NCBI RefSeq assembly: GCF_028389875.1
Contig: NC_084666.1
Span: 28,552,308-28,616,307 of the forward strand
Direction: 5' to 3'
DNA: 64,000 nucleotides
DNA from: Rhea pennata
Taxonomy: Eukaryota; Chordata; Aves; Rheiformes; Rheidae
The notes below the pieces were generated by a model. The model ran no database searches. It was not told where the DNA came from and worked only from the letters and a program-made list of their open reading frames with translations. The position numbers and the translations under genes are program-made. How positions within the stretch are numbered: position 1 is the stretch's first letter; each line of letters opens with the position of its first letter. Shown piece by piece: positions 37,050 through 48,100 of the stretch.

Positions 37050-38083
37050 CAGAGCTCAGAGGGTCGTCATGTGGCGTGGAGCCTAACTGGAGGCCTGTGG
37101 CGAGTGGCATCCCCCAGGGCTCAGTACTGGGTCCCATCCTGTTCAACTTCTTCATCAATGACCTGGATGAGGGGACAGAGTGCCTCCTCAGCTGGTTTGC
37201 TGATGATACCAAGCTGGGAGGAGTGGCTGACACACCTGAGGGCTGTGCTGCCATTCAGAGAGACCTGGACAGGGTGGGGAGTTGGGCAGAGAGGAACCTC
37301 CTGAGGTTCAACAAGGGCAAGTGCAGAGTCCTGCACCTAGGAAAAAAATAACCCTATGCACCAGTACAAGGCTGGGGGCTGACCCTGTGGAGAGCAGCTC
37401 TGCAGAGAAAGACCTGGGAGTGCTGGTGGATGACAGATTGACCATGAGCCAGCAATGTGCCCTTGTGGCCAGGAAGGCCAAGGGTCTCCTGGGGTGCATT
37501 AGGAAGAGTGTTGCCAGCAGGTCGAGGGAGGTGATCCTGCCCCTCTACTCAGCCCTGGGGAGGTCTCATCTCGAGTCCTGTGTCCAGTTCTGGGCTCCCC
37601 AGTACAAGAGAGACATGGAGCTACTGGAGAGAGTCCAGCGTAGGGCTACAAAGATGATCAGAGGGCTGGAGCACCTGCCCTCTGAGGAACAGCTGCGAGA
37701 ACTGGGCCTCTTCAGCCTGGGGAAGAGAAGACTGAGGGGGTGGATCTTATCAATGTGTACAAGTACCTGAAGGGAGGGTGTCAAGGGGACGGGGACAAAC
37801 TCTTTTCAGTTGTCCCGTGTGACAGAACAAGAGGCAACGGGCAGAAATTGAAGCACAGGAAGTTCCACCTGACCGTGAGGGGGAATTTCTTCCCTGCGAG
37901 AGTAACGGAGCAGTGGACCAGATTGCCCAGAGAGGCTGTGGAGTCTCCTTCTCTGGAGATCTTCAAGGCCTGCCTGGATGCAACCCTGTCTAACATGCTC
38001 TAGGTGACCCTGCTGAGCAGGGGGGTTGGACTAGATGATCTGCAGAGGTCCCTTCCAACCTTACTGATTTTATGCTTCTATGA
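37050..38083 (+). mobile_element. CR1 LINE, 5'-truncated copy
   Basis: The 3' ~1 kb of a CR1 retrotransposon. It encodes part of the ORF2 reverse transcriptase: [20 protein letters not shown], then the catalytic FADD box in [10 protein letters not shown], then the C-terminal domain ([49 protein letters not shown]). The 3' tail is the avian CR1 type (GACTAGATGATCTGCAGAGG.., ending TTCTATGAA). Frame breaks lie near 37330-37370 (poly-A slip and an extra base) and 37735-37745, so it is dead, but it is only modestly diverged. It sits between the CpG islands of SGCB and SPATA18. Confidence 0.95.
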
Positions 38084-38635
38084 ACAGCAGCAAACGCAGG
38101 CCTGGGTTAATGTACTTGCCGAAGACAAGTACGACAGCAAGCACTGAAGACATCATCTGGCTTTGGAGCCAGTGGAGGCTCTGTGCTGCCGGTCCCACTC
38201 CATTTCTGGCACCTGTAGGAGCAGAACTTGGTCCTGTGACGTAGCTCTGACTGTAATGGTACCCTACAAGTGTTAGTGTTTTGTTTTTCCTATGACGCTC
38301 GCTACCCTGCTGCTTTGGTGAAAGCACTCCTTGGGGGAGGTGACGCTGCATCTGCAGGCCCACGCTGTTTTTACGAGGATAATACTTTTTGATGCCAGGG
38401 TGTGAATGTCCTCATTATTTTCCCCGAGAGCTGCAGTATAACCCTCAGAGATCAATTTTGTTGCTGAAATAAATCAGCAAAGGCTATATTTTGGTTTAAT
38501 TGATACCTGTCAGTGTACGTGTACACATGAATAGGCCTGTGTTCCTACCCGCAGATCACAAGTAAGTATTTGATTTAATGTTATTTAACCCAAACTGCTC
38601 TTTCCCCCCCCCCCCATTTTAAAGACTGGCATTTG
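38084..38635. other. Spacer between CR1 and SPATA18 CpG island
   Basis: Ordinary sequence, with a 12 bp C run at 38604-38615. No gene or repeat is recognised. Confidence 0.6.
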
Positions 38636-38752
38636 GCAAGCGCAGTTCGGCGGCGGTTACGCAACGCGTGCTCTGTGCAGCCGCCTCCTCCCCGCGCCTA
38701 GGGGCGCCGCGGCGCCGCCTGGCGGCCGCGGCGGGCGGCCCCGCGGGCGGAG

Positions 38753-38812
38753 CGCCGCTGCGCTGCCGCCGCCGCTGCGCTGCCGCCGCCGCCGCCGCGC
38801 TGCCGCCGCCGC
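38753..38812 (+). repeat. GC-rich tandem repeat (CTGCGCTGCCGCC-type)
   Basis: Three imperfect copies of a GCGCTGCCGCCGCC unit of variable GCC length, about 300 bp upstream of the SPATA18 ATG. Confidence 0.75.
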
Positions 38813-38914
38813 GGGGCGGCCGGCGCTGCCCGCGGGGGCGCCCGCCGCGTTGCCACAACCGAGGCGCGCCCTGCCCGCGTCGCCCCGGCGCCCGCCGCAG
38901 CGCCGGGCCCGGCC

Positions 38915-38947
38915 CACGTCAGTGCGTTTCACAATCGCCGCTATAAA
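38915..38947 (+). promoter_or_regulatory. Candidate SPATA18 core promoter (CRE half site and TATA box)
   Basis: CACGTCA at 38915-38921 (variant CRE) is followed by TATAAA at 38942-38947, in the right order and spacing for a core promoter. A start site about 30 bp downstream, near 38975, would leave a 5' UTR of about 135 bp before the ATG at 39111. This is inference from motifs. Confidence 0.5.
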
Positions 38948-39110
38948 GGCGGCGGAACCGCGGCGGCGAGCGCAGAGCGCTGAGCCCCGGCCGGCGGCAC
39001 CAGCTCCCCTCCTCCCCCCGCGCCGCCGGCGCACGGCCCCGGGGGGACGCGGGGACCCATGCAGCCCGCCCCAACGCCGGCCCCCGCCTTGGGCGAGCCG
39101 CCAGCGAGCC

Positions 39111-39197
39111 ATGGCCGACGGCTTGCGGAGGCTGGTCAGCACCGAGAGCGGCCGCGTGCTGCAGGAGAAGCTGGAGAGCTGGTACCAGGACTACGAG
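39111..39197 (+). CDS. SPATA18: SPATA18 exon 1
   Basis: The ATG at 39111 in a GCC-ATGG context begins [20 protein letters not shown].., matching the family N-terminus. It ends QDYE before donor GTGGGG. An upstream ATG at 39059 is in another frame. Confidence 0.92.
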
Positions 39198-42100
39198 GTG
39201 GGGCTGCGCCCCGGCCCCGGGCCGCCGCCGCGGGGGGACGCGCGCCGCCGTCGCCGGGGGCTGCGCGGCGCGGCGCCGCCTCGCGCTGCCGCCCGCGCCG
39301 GGCGAGCGGGGCCCGCGCCGAGGGCGGCGGGCGGGAGCCGCCGCCGCCGGTTGCCATGGCGCCCGGGCCGCGCTGCGGTTGCCGCGGTGACGGGCGGAGC
39401 AACGGACGCCAACGGCCGGGGCCTGCGGGCGCCTGGGCGCCACCGCGCCGGCACCGCGCCGCCGGCGGGGCGGGGGAGTGTGTGTGGCGCAACGGCCGCT
39501 TCGGCTTTGGTTTATTTGCTCTGTTTTTTAGCTTCAAGTATGTGGAAACGTTGGTCAGGCCGCAGCTTTTGATGCTGAAAAGTAGCTGAACATTAACATG
39601 CCGCCCCCGCTGCCAACGGGTGCGAGGACAGGCTGAAGAGGGATGGAGCAGGGGTCTGCGGGCTGCCGAGCCCCTTCGCCACGTCTCTGCCTGTTTGCTG
39701 CCCTAGGCACAGGGTCTTTCCGCTATTGAGCGAGAAAATGGAGCATGCTGCAGGACATAGGAACAAAATCATGCCCTGTCCGTGGATGTGGAAGGCAGGT
39801 GTAGGGCGACCACAGTGGATGTGGGTACTGGGGTTTATTTAGGAACCTCCCTTCCTCTCTCCCACGTGTCACCTTCACTTGGTCTCAACTTCCTGGCCGG
39901 TCGGTCACTGCTCTGGGCAGGGACCCTCCGATCTGGGGAGATGGGCAGGAAGTCCTGCGTGTTCCCGCTGTGCACCTGTTTGCATTACCAGTCTTGGATG
40001 TTACCTGCCGACGTCCCTGGGCATTTCCCACCATTCGTCTCCATACATTTTGCTGATCTTCAGGACCTTCCTCCACTTCCAGAATCTTTCCTCCAGCCAG
40101 AATTTTCACTTTCTTCTTTCTGAGACTGCTGGTTCTTTTCAGAAACATTCTTTTTGGCACCAGCTCTTTCTGGAACCACAAGTTTCTGGTTTTCCCAATC
40201 TAAATAGCCTATGCACAGAAGTACAATATGTGATTAGCCTTCCTAATTGGTTGTTTCTGTCTCATGCCTCTTTATAAATTTCAGGACTCGGGACATGCTG
40301 CTTCTGCATAGTTCAAAATTTACAACCAGCCCATACTTACTAGCTACTGGTTGTAGCTAGCAAGTAGGAGACTTCTGATTGAGAGTTCAAAAGCTCAATT
40401 TTGGACATTCACACACAGACATACACCCAATTATCTGCTGCTGGTCAGCATTCACAATGTCAGCTTTTTTTTTTCCTATGACAAGGTTCACTGAAGGTAA
40501 AGATGGGAAGCTAAGTGGTAGGTGAGCTGTAATAACTGAGAATTAGAGAGGAAGAAAAAATAGTATTTTTTGGATAGATGGTGGGATGCCTCAGGAAAAA
40601 TAACAGTAGATGGAAAGATGAAGGTGAGGCACATTCAGAAAAAATAGTGTATGGCCTGGAGAATACAGTATGAGGAAAAGGAAGTTAATACTATTCTCAC
40701 ATTCCTCTCACTCTTATCTAGCTTTTCAGTCCTTCTCTGAAAGAAACCTGTTATAGACAAGAAAAACTACTGCAAGAGAGCACAGTTATAGAAAGCCTTC
40801 AGAAAAAGGGAAGTAGTTACAAGCAGAGAATTTCAGGTAGGGAAAAGGAAAAGGCTGGAGATGGATGTAGCAGAATGCACAGAGGATTACAAGATGATTG
40901 CAGCATAGTGGCTTTGTGAGGAGGGAGAGAGAACAGGTTGAGGAGATAGAACAGGGGAAGCAGAGAGAAGGGGTAAAATTAAAGGAAAGATGAAGGAAAG
41001 ATAAAGGATGAAGAGAACTGATATTTGAAAATCATATTGAAAGCTTCTGCTTAGAAACTTCATTCACAAGGTGTTCACTCCTGTGTCCCCTAACATGGAA
41101 TTTGCAACCCTGGCAGTTTAGGTATGTATCACTTCAGGACACTGCTAGTTGTTTTGGTCATAAACCTGTAGCCTCTGCCATGTGCTGTAGAGAGGAGTAA
41201 TGATGCTGAGTAGAGATGCAGCTTTTTCAAGAGAAGTCTTTTTTTTTTTTTTTTTTTTTTTTCTTCATTGTATCTAGAAGCTGTAGTGTCTTAACAGACA
41301 GTCAAACTTTCTGTAGGATTCATGGCAAGGCAGAATTTTAAGAAGGAGTTTGAAGGCAGCTGATAAAGAGTGCAGGACAAAGCAGAGAAAGAACAAAGCG
41401 ACTCACTTGAAAATTTTGCAAATGGATGGTGAAGGTAGACATCAGGGGATGATCAAGAATGACAGCTGAGCTCTGCATAACAAATGAAGTAAGGATAGTC
41501 TTTGAGGTCTTGGGAAATGAAGACGATCAGGTTCAATCTGCTATTATAGAGAAGGATGACCTGACAGATGGGAACACCGTGGGGTGTTGCAGCAGTGTAA
41601 TGTGCTGGAAAAATGCTCTTTCTGATGGACGTTAGCAGGGTGAGATGGTTCTCCTTGAGGCCAGAGAAAAGCATGTTGCAGTAATCAAAATGCAAGGTTA
41701 CTGAGGCATGGATAAGAATTTTTAGCTGCTTTGATAGCCTGTAAAAGCCATATGGAATCATTGAAGCCTGAAGACCTACAAGGAGATGTTGAAGATGATA
41801 TGCAGGTTATAGGTAAAGACTGAAGAAGCAGGTACAAAGGATGTGTTTTCATGGCAGGTGCAGTAGCATCCTGGACAGATTTTAATTCCATTAATCATTT
41901 TCAGAGTTGTATTTGCTGAAAGTGATGTAATTTTGCTCTTCTGTTGTTTCCTAGGCATAATGAGGGATTTTGCCTGCTCTTCAGTAGTGTTTGTTTCATT
42001 TGGTAACTCTTAAAAATCAGCTAAAATTGCATGGAAGTTTCATGTGGCTATTGACAAAGCAAGATAATAACTTTAAATGTTTTATTTCAGCTAATATGTA

Positions 42101-45100
42101 AAATCCTATTTTGTACTAATATATGATTTTTCATCCAACAATCCCTTATCTTACTGTATTAAATATTTGGTGCTAAGGACATTTTTATGATCCTTCTTTG
42201 AGTCATTCTTGTGGTGATATCCTCTTTATGAATGGAGAAAGGAGTAAGTTTTGTTCTCCATGACTTAAGTGGGTGATAGAGTCCTTATGTCTAGTCTCTT
42301 TGTTAACAACATGAACCTTTTGAAGATAAATATTCTAGCTATGGTAAAGGAGGCAGTAACAAGATGTTTGAAGATGTATTTAGAAGAAAGCCTTTTATGT
42401 TATGATCATAACAGGACTCATTTTAAGTAAAAACGAGCAGGCAGATGTTTTAATACTTCTAATTTACAGATTAATTCCTGTGATCAGAATCTGAACCGAT
42501 GTTGCGAAATAATAGAAATGAACTCCGCGATTCAAGGGCAGCTCTTCACAATCCTCAGTGAAACAGCTCGAGAAGGTAGATCAGTGCTTTGTTGTCTTAC
42601 TCACACATTTCACACTTGTTGTCTTTTTAAACACTGGCTCTTACTTTAGGTGTTCTCACAAATTCTTAATATACGTGTTTTCTTAGGTGGACATTATGCA
42701 GGTGTGGAAACTATAAAATCTCGTCTTCTGCCATGGCTAGGGACTTGTTTTTCCAGTACGACTTCAGGAAAGCCCTTTGAAACTAATCTCTCTCTCAGTC
42801 AGGTATGTAGGAAAATGTATTTTAAGAGAATAAGTGGTACAGATTTATATCTGCAGGACAGGCTTATTACTTTCTGTTAGTAACTTCCCTCCTTGATATT
42901 GCATAATAAATTATAATTATGTCCTTGGCTGCTCATGGAGACAGCTATATTATTTCTCCCTTTCGGTTTCCATTCCCTTGAAAGAGAAATTAAAGAGGTT
43001 ATTGACTTTATAGAGCTTCTGCTGTGTTGCAAAAATGAATGACAGTATGGAGTAATCTGCTTTGTAAGAGAAGCTATGTTCTTGGATGGCTTTCCTTACC
43101 TAGATAAAGAATTATGCTGGTTTACTATCTTTGATTGACAAAGATATCGTAGAAGTATTTGTACCATACCTCTATTCATAAAAACCCAGCACTGTGTGAA
43201 AATACATTTATAAGCTGAAGGTATATATCAAACTCCATGCTTTTAACTGTAAGCTCTTTTTCTTTTTTGAAGAATAATGTTTGCTTAGTATCTGAGCATT
43301 ATAATAATGTCCAGAAGAAGAAAAGTTCTGCTCATGCCAGTCACCACATTCCTGACCTAAAGTTTGGAGTTAATATGTACTTTTTTTTTTTTCCCCTCTG
43401 GGTGATATTTACTGTGAGAATTGTAATAATAACAGTTTGGCAGGAAAGACAGATCCACTGTGGCTCTATGCTTGTGTTTTTTGAAAGAGAATGTGTTACC
43501 TAATGCAGACTGGCTGAAAATGCTGAAGATCTTGTGATCTGGCAGTAAGGTTTCCCTGCTCTCTGACTTCTCATTTGTAAACCTCCTTTATCAAAACTGT
43601 TCACAATTGCAGTAAAGATAAATGAAAAGTGATATCCAATGGGGTTCAGATTCCAGTGTGCTGCAGGAGTAAGATTACTTGCTTTAAGTTTTCTGACAAA
43701 AAATAAATGTAAAATTATAATGTTATTAAATGACAATCTGTACACCAATCATGGATTTGTCATTGCAGATGATATTCAAAATTTAAAGGAAAACCCACTG
43801 CCCATTTATTTATGGTAGTACCAGGCAAGTCCATGGGTTGTTATAGTTGCCTGTGTAGTAGTGTGCCTTCTTGAATTACAACAGTTTCTTGATCGATTCT
43901 AATAACTTTTCTTGTAATTTTGCATGCATGAATTCACAGCAGCTTTACTTAATTGGTGGCATAGTCAGTCAGAAGACTTGATTAAAAAACAACTATATAA
44001 CACATCTGTAAGAACACTTTGTCAGGCTGATACACGGATGGTAAATACACATAACAGACCTTCTATATTCTCTATCATGAAGTGTATGTGAAATTAATAT
44101 TTTTCCTAATGGAATTGAATTTCTTTGCTATTTTTGTGCCTAGAAAGTATTGCTAGTATATTTAGAAGGTATACAGTTGCTTTTGTTTCCAGCTACTTTA
44201 GAAACATTCTTTACCGAAATGTTTAGAAATACCTGTGTCTATAATACTATACTACACTGTTGAAGGATTCTGTAAGGTAGAGCATCCAAGCAGTGTGATT
44301 TTATGTTTTGTTGTAGGATTCAGTGGAGAAAGAGAGGCAGCTGAGAAAGTTTGCCAACAGTCAAACTCTTGAACTACAAGAGCTGCAAAAAGAACTGACT
44401 TCTACTCGTCTACAGCTCAGCCATGTGAAACAAGAGTAGGAGAGCTAACTGTGATTCTTGTTTTTTTTTTCCCTTTTCAATAACAAGATATATTTTTTCC
44501 CTTCAGTCTGAGTACAAATAGAGATTTGTAAAATTTTTCATTTCTGGCATAAAATCAGACCCTCAGAGTATATTTAGATTCTGGATTGTCTAAATTTTGA
44601 AAATGCTGATCTGCATATCCCAAGCCAGCTGTGTCCCGAGTTGGGTACAAAAGATACAGTCATACCTGCATTCACAAGTTGACTCTAGGTTTTGCCTTGC
44701 AGAACTGTAAAAACATGTCAGTATAGCAGGCAAGAGGGTTTTGTACAGTGCATCACCATCCATTGGAACTGCAGCTGATAGACTTGCATGCTGAGCAAAC
44801 CTTGATAAAAATCAGTTGAGTAGCTCTGGACTAGCCTTTATTGAAGGACCTATAGCAGTATAATTAGCTGTGCTATGTAATTAGTATGTGAACATCTGAG
44901 AATATTGAAACCTGTGGTGGCAAGATGGAGGAAGAAAGACGTTTTCAAATATATGACTAGCACAGTTTTCGTAAAATTGTATAAACATCTTTTGTGGAAC
45001 GTTGTAGTCCCAGAATGACTTAACAGCTTCAGAAACAAATCAGTGCAGTTACTGCCACTTTCAAGGACATATCAGAGGTAGCTCCAAGTGATAGACATTT

Positions 45101-48100
45101 TCTGATCCATTCTGTTACTATGACAACAACGAATGTTCACAGTCTTTTAGTCAATACAAAAAGTAATATAAATCATTGTTTTTAATAAGTGATTCCAGGA
45201 AAACATTAAGTTCTCAGGCTGTATTAGCAAGATATGAGCAAATAGTTTCAATAGAAAGAAAATTTCATCCTGCTTCCTATTTTTGTAAGAGTCTCCTGCT
45301 TTCCTATGAGTATCAATTATATCTCATCTTGGATGAATACAGCCATTCGAACTTTTGACTGTCCAAGAAGTCTCCCAGTCAACTCTGAGTTAAAGATCAA
45401 TGCACGCCCTTGGAAAGCAAATAAAAGCACAAAAGATCTTGCAATCTCTCTGTATACATTACATATTGAAAGTGACAATACGGGACAGAGAAGGACTGGA
45501 CAGTTGAGAGCATTTAGTAGGAGAGATGTTTGTTCTTTGTGTTTCAAGTGTTTTACCAGAACTAGGTAATTTTGGAAAATTAATTTCAGCCTGGAAGCTC
45601 TAATAAGCAAAGGACTGTGGTGAAGAGTCAGATATATATGAAGGTTGGTTTAAGGGTCAGACATTTCATCCTCTGCACCTGTGTGGATTGAAGAAGATGA
45701 TTTGATGAGCTGGAGAAAGGTTGAATGTTGGATGGTCAAGATAAGAAGTACAAGGAAACTTAGTTGCTATTAAAGATTGGAGTGAGTGTGTGACAAGTTG
45801 CAGTATAAGAAAAGACAGTTTGGGATTAGTTCCTATTAAGTAGTGGAAAATCAGTGGAAAAGAGTTTACACTGTTCTGGTGTGGACTGCGTTTCTTTGTG
45901 CAGTCAGGCCAGAGAGGGCAGGGAGCTGGTTGTCATTTACAAACATAGGATTCTGGAAAGAAGAGAGTTGGGAAGAGGTATTTCAAGTGTGAAAATTTCA
46001 GAAATAATCCTTCAAGATGATGAAGTATAGGGATATGGTCATGCAGTTATTGACAGGCAGATGTGCAGGTATAGAAGAAAGAGAATTAGTGTTCCAAGGT
46101 GATACCCAATTTATGGGGAGTGAAGTCAATCTGACTGCCATAAATGGTTGAAACACACGGAGAAACTGGAACTGAGCCTTCATGAAGAATAATGGAAATA
46201 CTGGATTATAGGAAAATAATTTTGTTACTCCTTAGTCAGATATGACTTTTGTAAACTATTTGTGTGCTGATAGCCTGCACAAAGCCCACTGTGATTGTTT
46301 TCATGTTAAATCATCAAGGAGATGGTCTGCTGAAACAGGTCAGCTTGTTGTATTCAATTCTGTGGTGGCATATGTATCTTTGTAATGAAGGTTATTAATT
46401 TTTCTTGCAGTCTGACTGAAACCCAGTTGGCTCTTGAAGACACGAAGGCAAAATCTGCCACTACTCTTTTAGCAGCAGAAGATGAAATTGTTCAGCTAAA
46501 AGCAGCGTAAGAAAAATCTAATCTTGGGGTTTTTGTGGCAATAAGTGAACATGCAGCAGCACAGTCTGTCATTTCCCTGAGGGGGATTCTGTTTATTTGT
46601 AAATGTCCCATGCTATAAAAAAAAATAGGTGCAACTCTAACATCCTTGTAGCTTTGTTTCTAACATAAATAGATTCAAGGTGAGAAGAACCCCTATCCTG
46701 GCTGAACCTGTAGTATCTTTTTTTTTCTTTTATGGTAGAGGATGAGTAATCCGAAATTAGCAACTTGAGAGCATTTAAGTCCTGTAGATGATGTTAAATA
46801 AGAGAGAAACATATTCTGAATATAGCTGGAAACCATTTTGTTTGTAATTTGCTATGATGCTCTTGAAAGTAGCTGCTGTTGAATAAAAGACAGTTCAAAC
46901 ACTCTAAGATGAAGTTCTTTATGAAGCTGTTTGTTTTATGCTAGTTTTGTCAAATCCTTTTACCTGTCTGTAGAGAAGTGGTCATGATTATTGGTAATGT
47001 TGATGTCTCTTTGCAAATGTTCTTTTGAGCTTCTAAGTGTATTGATCTCATCTGAGAAGTTAATCTGGATCAGTATAATAGTGCAGCTGAGGGACCTTCC
47101 TTTCCATTTCAATACAACGGTCCTTAAAAATAATTCTTTGTGAATGGACCTAGAAATATTCAAGAGGCAGTACTAATTCTTCACTGTTACAAAATGTAGC
47201 CCAGGTCGTCTTTTTATTATTTTGTCAGAAAAAGAGTATGAAGGTAGCCAGAATTCCTTCCAATAGCATGTAGATTCTTGTGATAACTGACGTTTCAACA
47301 AAAGAAATATAGTCAGGCTTGTTTTTTTATTTTATTTTTTTAAAATGCAGCTTTTTAGTTAAATAAAGCTGCTGTGCTTCTTGAAAATGAAGGACACCGA
47401 ACTTTCCTACTTACACTATAGGAAAGGCTGTGACTGTCCATGAGTTTGTTTTCTTTCAGGGCAGTTAAGTGGATGGACTACTCCTGATAAAAATGAGCAA
47501 ACAAAACCTGCACAAGCCAGTAGAGCTTCAGCTACCTCTACCAAGTTAAATATCACTTGTTGGATGTTTATTGTCGCTTCTAGGATAGTACTGATCACTT
47601 TGAACTTTAGCTTTTTAGATGGATTCCTAGATCATAAATGCATGTCTATGTAAGATGGGCTCCTTCAATTTGTTGGGTGAAAAGTACCTCATGCAACTCC
47701 TTGGTTCTTATATAAATAACCTGACTTTTGTCTTCCAGTTAAGAACAGTTAGTTGGGAATAGCCTCTCATGTTTCCCATACATAGGTCTCAGGCAAGTGG
47801 TGCAGAAATTTATGCTACCATATGTGTACTAAAGACAAAGAAGAAAACATTCCTGTCTTCCCATGAATGCAGGAATTCTGTAACCCCCACATACATATGT
47901 TTCATGTTCACCCTCAGTTTAGTTGGCATGATACCTTTGTACCTTCTATTTGAGTCTTTTACTTTTGATTGAAGCGAAGGTGCTATTGTTCCTGTTCTGT
48001 GAATCTTTTTACCTAAGATTGAAGCCTTTTAGCTGAGTAGGATCAGATTTGCCTTGTCTTTTCCTACCTGTTGAAACCAGAGCCCTTCTAAAAATAGAGA

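Larger units (their letters stand above)
38640..39500. promoter_or_regulatory. CpG island, SPATA18 promoter/first exon
   Basis: A GC-rich block of about 0.9 kb spanning a GCC/GCTGCC repeat, a CRE half site, a TATA box, the SPATA18 start codon and the start of intron 1. Confidence 0.85.
39198..42469 (+). other. SPATA18: SPATA18 intron 1
   Basis: A 3.3 kb intron. The first 0.3 kb is CpG island; the rest includes a purine-rich stretch at 40500-41060, a ~23 bp T run at 41240-41262 and the degenerate LINE described at 41450-41830. Confidence 0.7.

Noticed and set aside
36965-38003. CR1 reverse-transcriptase frames as a host gene
   Set aside because: They are parts of a 5'-truncated CR1 copy with frame breaks, not a host gene.
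38657-39589. Long Arg/Ala/Gly-rich open frames around the SPATA18 start
   Set aside because: Same compositional effect; only the frame at 39111-39197 matches a known protein.
47459-47560. Possible extra SPATA18 exon after a good acceptor in intron 5
   Set aside because: In the required phase it hits a stop after eight codons and does not resemble the mammalian linker.
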